From Chloroflexi bacterium RBG_16_48_8 (GTDB taxonomy: Bacteria > Chloroflexota > Anaerolineae > Anaerolineales > E44-bin32), in assembly GCA_001795115.1 (NCBI GenBank), contig MGNI01000080.1, positions 1 through 7,746 of the forward strand: 7,746 nucleotides of DNA. The letters run 5' to 3'. The position numbers and the translations under genes were made by a program. Positions 6,840 to 7,746 of the stretch are shown in pieces (positions within the stretch are counted from its first letter, which is position 1; each line of letters opens with the position of its first letter). Below the pieces are notes generated by a model. The model worked only from the letters and a program-made list of their open reading frames with translations. It ran no database searches and was not told the origin of the DNA.

Positions 6840-6868
6840 ATTATGCCATATCCATATCGCGCAGTCAA
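6840..6868 (-). promoter_or_regulatory. Sigma-70/SigA type promoter of the alaX-ileS operon
   Basis: TTGACT (6868-6863, five of six matches to consensus) and CATAAT (6845-6840, five of six) are separated by exactly 17 bases on the minus strand. Transcription would start near the A at 6833, shortly before the first stem of the T-box leader. The spacer contains a small tandem GATATG repeat. Position, spacing and strand all fit a promoter for the T-box operon. Confidence 0.85.
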
Positions 6869-6994
6869 TGGCTTATGAAGCAGACCGCACCTATTGCGCG
6901 CTAACCAATGCATGAGAGCTTTCAGAATTTTCACTTGCCGCAACCGATGATTAGACCTTTTCGATACAAGGAAGAAACCACCGATAAAATCCCT
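6869..6994 (-). other. Short intergenic stretch, nothing recognisable
   Basis: These 126 bases separate the hydrolase stop from the operon promoter. I see no convincing intrinsic terminator, small gene or repeat. A GCGCGC palindrome just upstream of the -35 box is too short to call an operator. Some readthrough from the hydrolase gene into the T-box leader is therefore possible. Confidence 0.4.
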
Positions 6995-7746
6995 TTACTC
7001 TTTTACCTCCTCCTTCAACTTTTGGTAAAGCCACAGCATATTTCTTCTATGAAGTTCTTCGGCTAAGCCATTCAACAAAATCCTGTTTTTACCACAACTC
7101 TCGACATTTACCGTTACTAAATACTCCTCTGGCTCTCGTCTTCGCAAAGCTCTGGTCGCATTTTTAGTAATTTCCGCCAAGTAATTGAGATTATCTCTCA
7201 CTGCACTGGCTATTTCCCCTCGAAGGATAACTTCGCCATGCCCCTGAACCAAGTTCTCTAATTTTAATTTAGGTATTTCTTTTATTGTCTCTGCCATAAC
7301 ATCCATCTCACCATCCAGGATATATGGCAATGGCATCATGACATCTCCAGAAAAGAGTACCCGATCTTCGACAACCAGAACGCCAATTCCATCAGCGCTA
7401 TGCCCTGGCAGATGAATCAGACGGATAGTTCGTTTTCCTATATGGATTTCAAGTTCACCTTTGTTAAAAGTTACATGCGGAAGATCGATCTCGATATCCG
7501 CCAGTTCACGATTATTTTGTTTGGCATTCTCTAAAGCCTCCCTGCCCGTACTATCCATGAGTTGTTTGCATAACTCGTGCGCGATGATGGTGGCATTCGG
7601 GAACCAGCAATTACCAATACTATGGTCTGCGTGATAATGTGTATTTACAAGATATCGAATTGGCTTTTCTAATCGTTCTTCGATGAATTCTCGGATCTCT
7701 TCCGATTCTTCGGGATATGCTAAAGTATCGATGACGATAGCCCAAT
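6995..7746 (-). CDS. Metallo-beta-lactamase-fold hydrolase, 5' end cut by window edge
   Basis: Metal-dependent hydrolase of the MBL superfamily; the substrate is unknown. The open frame continues to the window edge, so the 249 visible residues lack the N-terminus. An internal ATG at 7558 is not the start, because the conserved metal site lies upstream of it. Counting from the first complete codon at 7744: a WAIVIDT strand; THYHADHSIGN at 35-45 (the HxHxDH motif, His36, His38, Asp40, His41); PGHSADG with His115; LFSGD with Asp134; and GHGEV with His169. This is a full set of ligands for a two-metal site, so the enzyme is probably active. After the MBL core comes a helical, charged tail of about 70 residues with no recognised domain. 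It ends 126 bases before the operon promoter and on the same strand, but appears to be a separate transcription unit. True beta-lactamase activity is unlikely to be inferable from this; glyoxalase II-like or other hydrolase roles are equally possible. Confidence 0.88.
   Translation of the reverse strand, partial: WAIVIDTLAYPEESEEIREFIEERLEKPIRYLVNTHYHADHSIGNCWFPNATIIAHELCKQLMDSTGREALENAKQNNRELADIEIDLPHVTFNKGELEIHIGKRTIRLIHLPGHSADGIGVLVVEDRVLFSGDVMMPLPYILDGEMDVMAETIKEIPKLKLENLVQGHGEVILRGEIASAVRDNLNYLAEITKNATRALRRREPEEYLVTVNVESCGKNRILLNGLAEELHRRNMLWLYQKLKEEVKE

Noticed and set aside
6893..6903. GCGCGC-centred palindrome just upstream of the operon -35 box as an operator
   Set aside because: Too short, and I recognise no regulator site; probably chance.
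6995..7558. Metallo-hydrolase starting at the ATG at 7558
   Set aside because: The HxHxDH metal motif is encoded upstream in the same frame, so the true start lies beyond the window edge.
1..7746. Mobile element, CRISPR array, toxin-antitoxin or phage defence system
   Set aside because: No repeat-spacer pattern, transposase, integrase or terminal repeats are visible, and all genes have housekeeping identities.

Overview
All recognisable genes lie on the minus strand and read from right to left. The window looks like chromosomal housekeeping DNA of a bacterium of moderate GC. It holds a T-box controlled operon of the order alaX - ileS - lspA - rluD - threonine aldolase, with the end of a metallo-beta-lactamase-fold hydrolase gene upstream. 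T-box leaders, GTG starts, purine-rich ribosome binding sites and an ileS-lspA-rluD core fit Bacillota or a T-box-using relative such as Chloroflexota. The unusual IleRS type leans slightly towards Chloroflexota or a deep Bacillota lineage, but this is only a guess from remembered sequence patterns.

Layout in order of transcription: 7746-6995, hydrolase gene cut by the window edge; 6994-6869, short gap with nothing recognisable; 6868-6840, a strong sigma-70 type promoter; about 6833-6528, T-box leader with an AUC (isoleucine) specifier, a consensus T-box and a hairpin that excludes the antiterminator; 6527-5817, alaX (trans-editing of mischarged tRNA-Ala); 5808-2446, ileS; 2445-2294, a gap with a hairpin and a possible internal promoter; 2293-1736, lspA; 1739-804, rluD-type pseudouridine synthase; 782-1, threonine aldolase cut by the window edge. 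The alaX/ileS and lspA/rluD junctions are tightly coupled.

How the genes fit together: uncharged tRNA-Ile should stabilise the antiterminator and raise expression of ileS and of the editing protein encoded before it. lspA and rluD are common ileS neighbours and probably share transcription with it, perhaps helped by a second promoter. The most notable feature is the IleRS. Its class I HIGH signature reads GVHH, the first and third positions swapped, its KMSKS loop reads AMHKS, and it carries a roughly 46-residue insertion before the editing domain. The GXHH swap has been described in some IleRS2-type enzymes and linked to very high mupirocin resistance. Here it sits in the ordinary ileS locus. 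I found no mobile element, CRISPR array, tRNA, rRNA or clearly novel multi-gene system.
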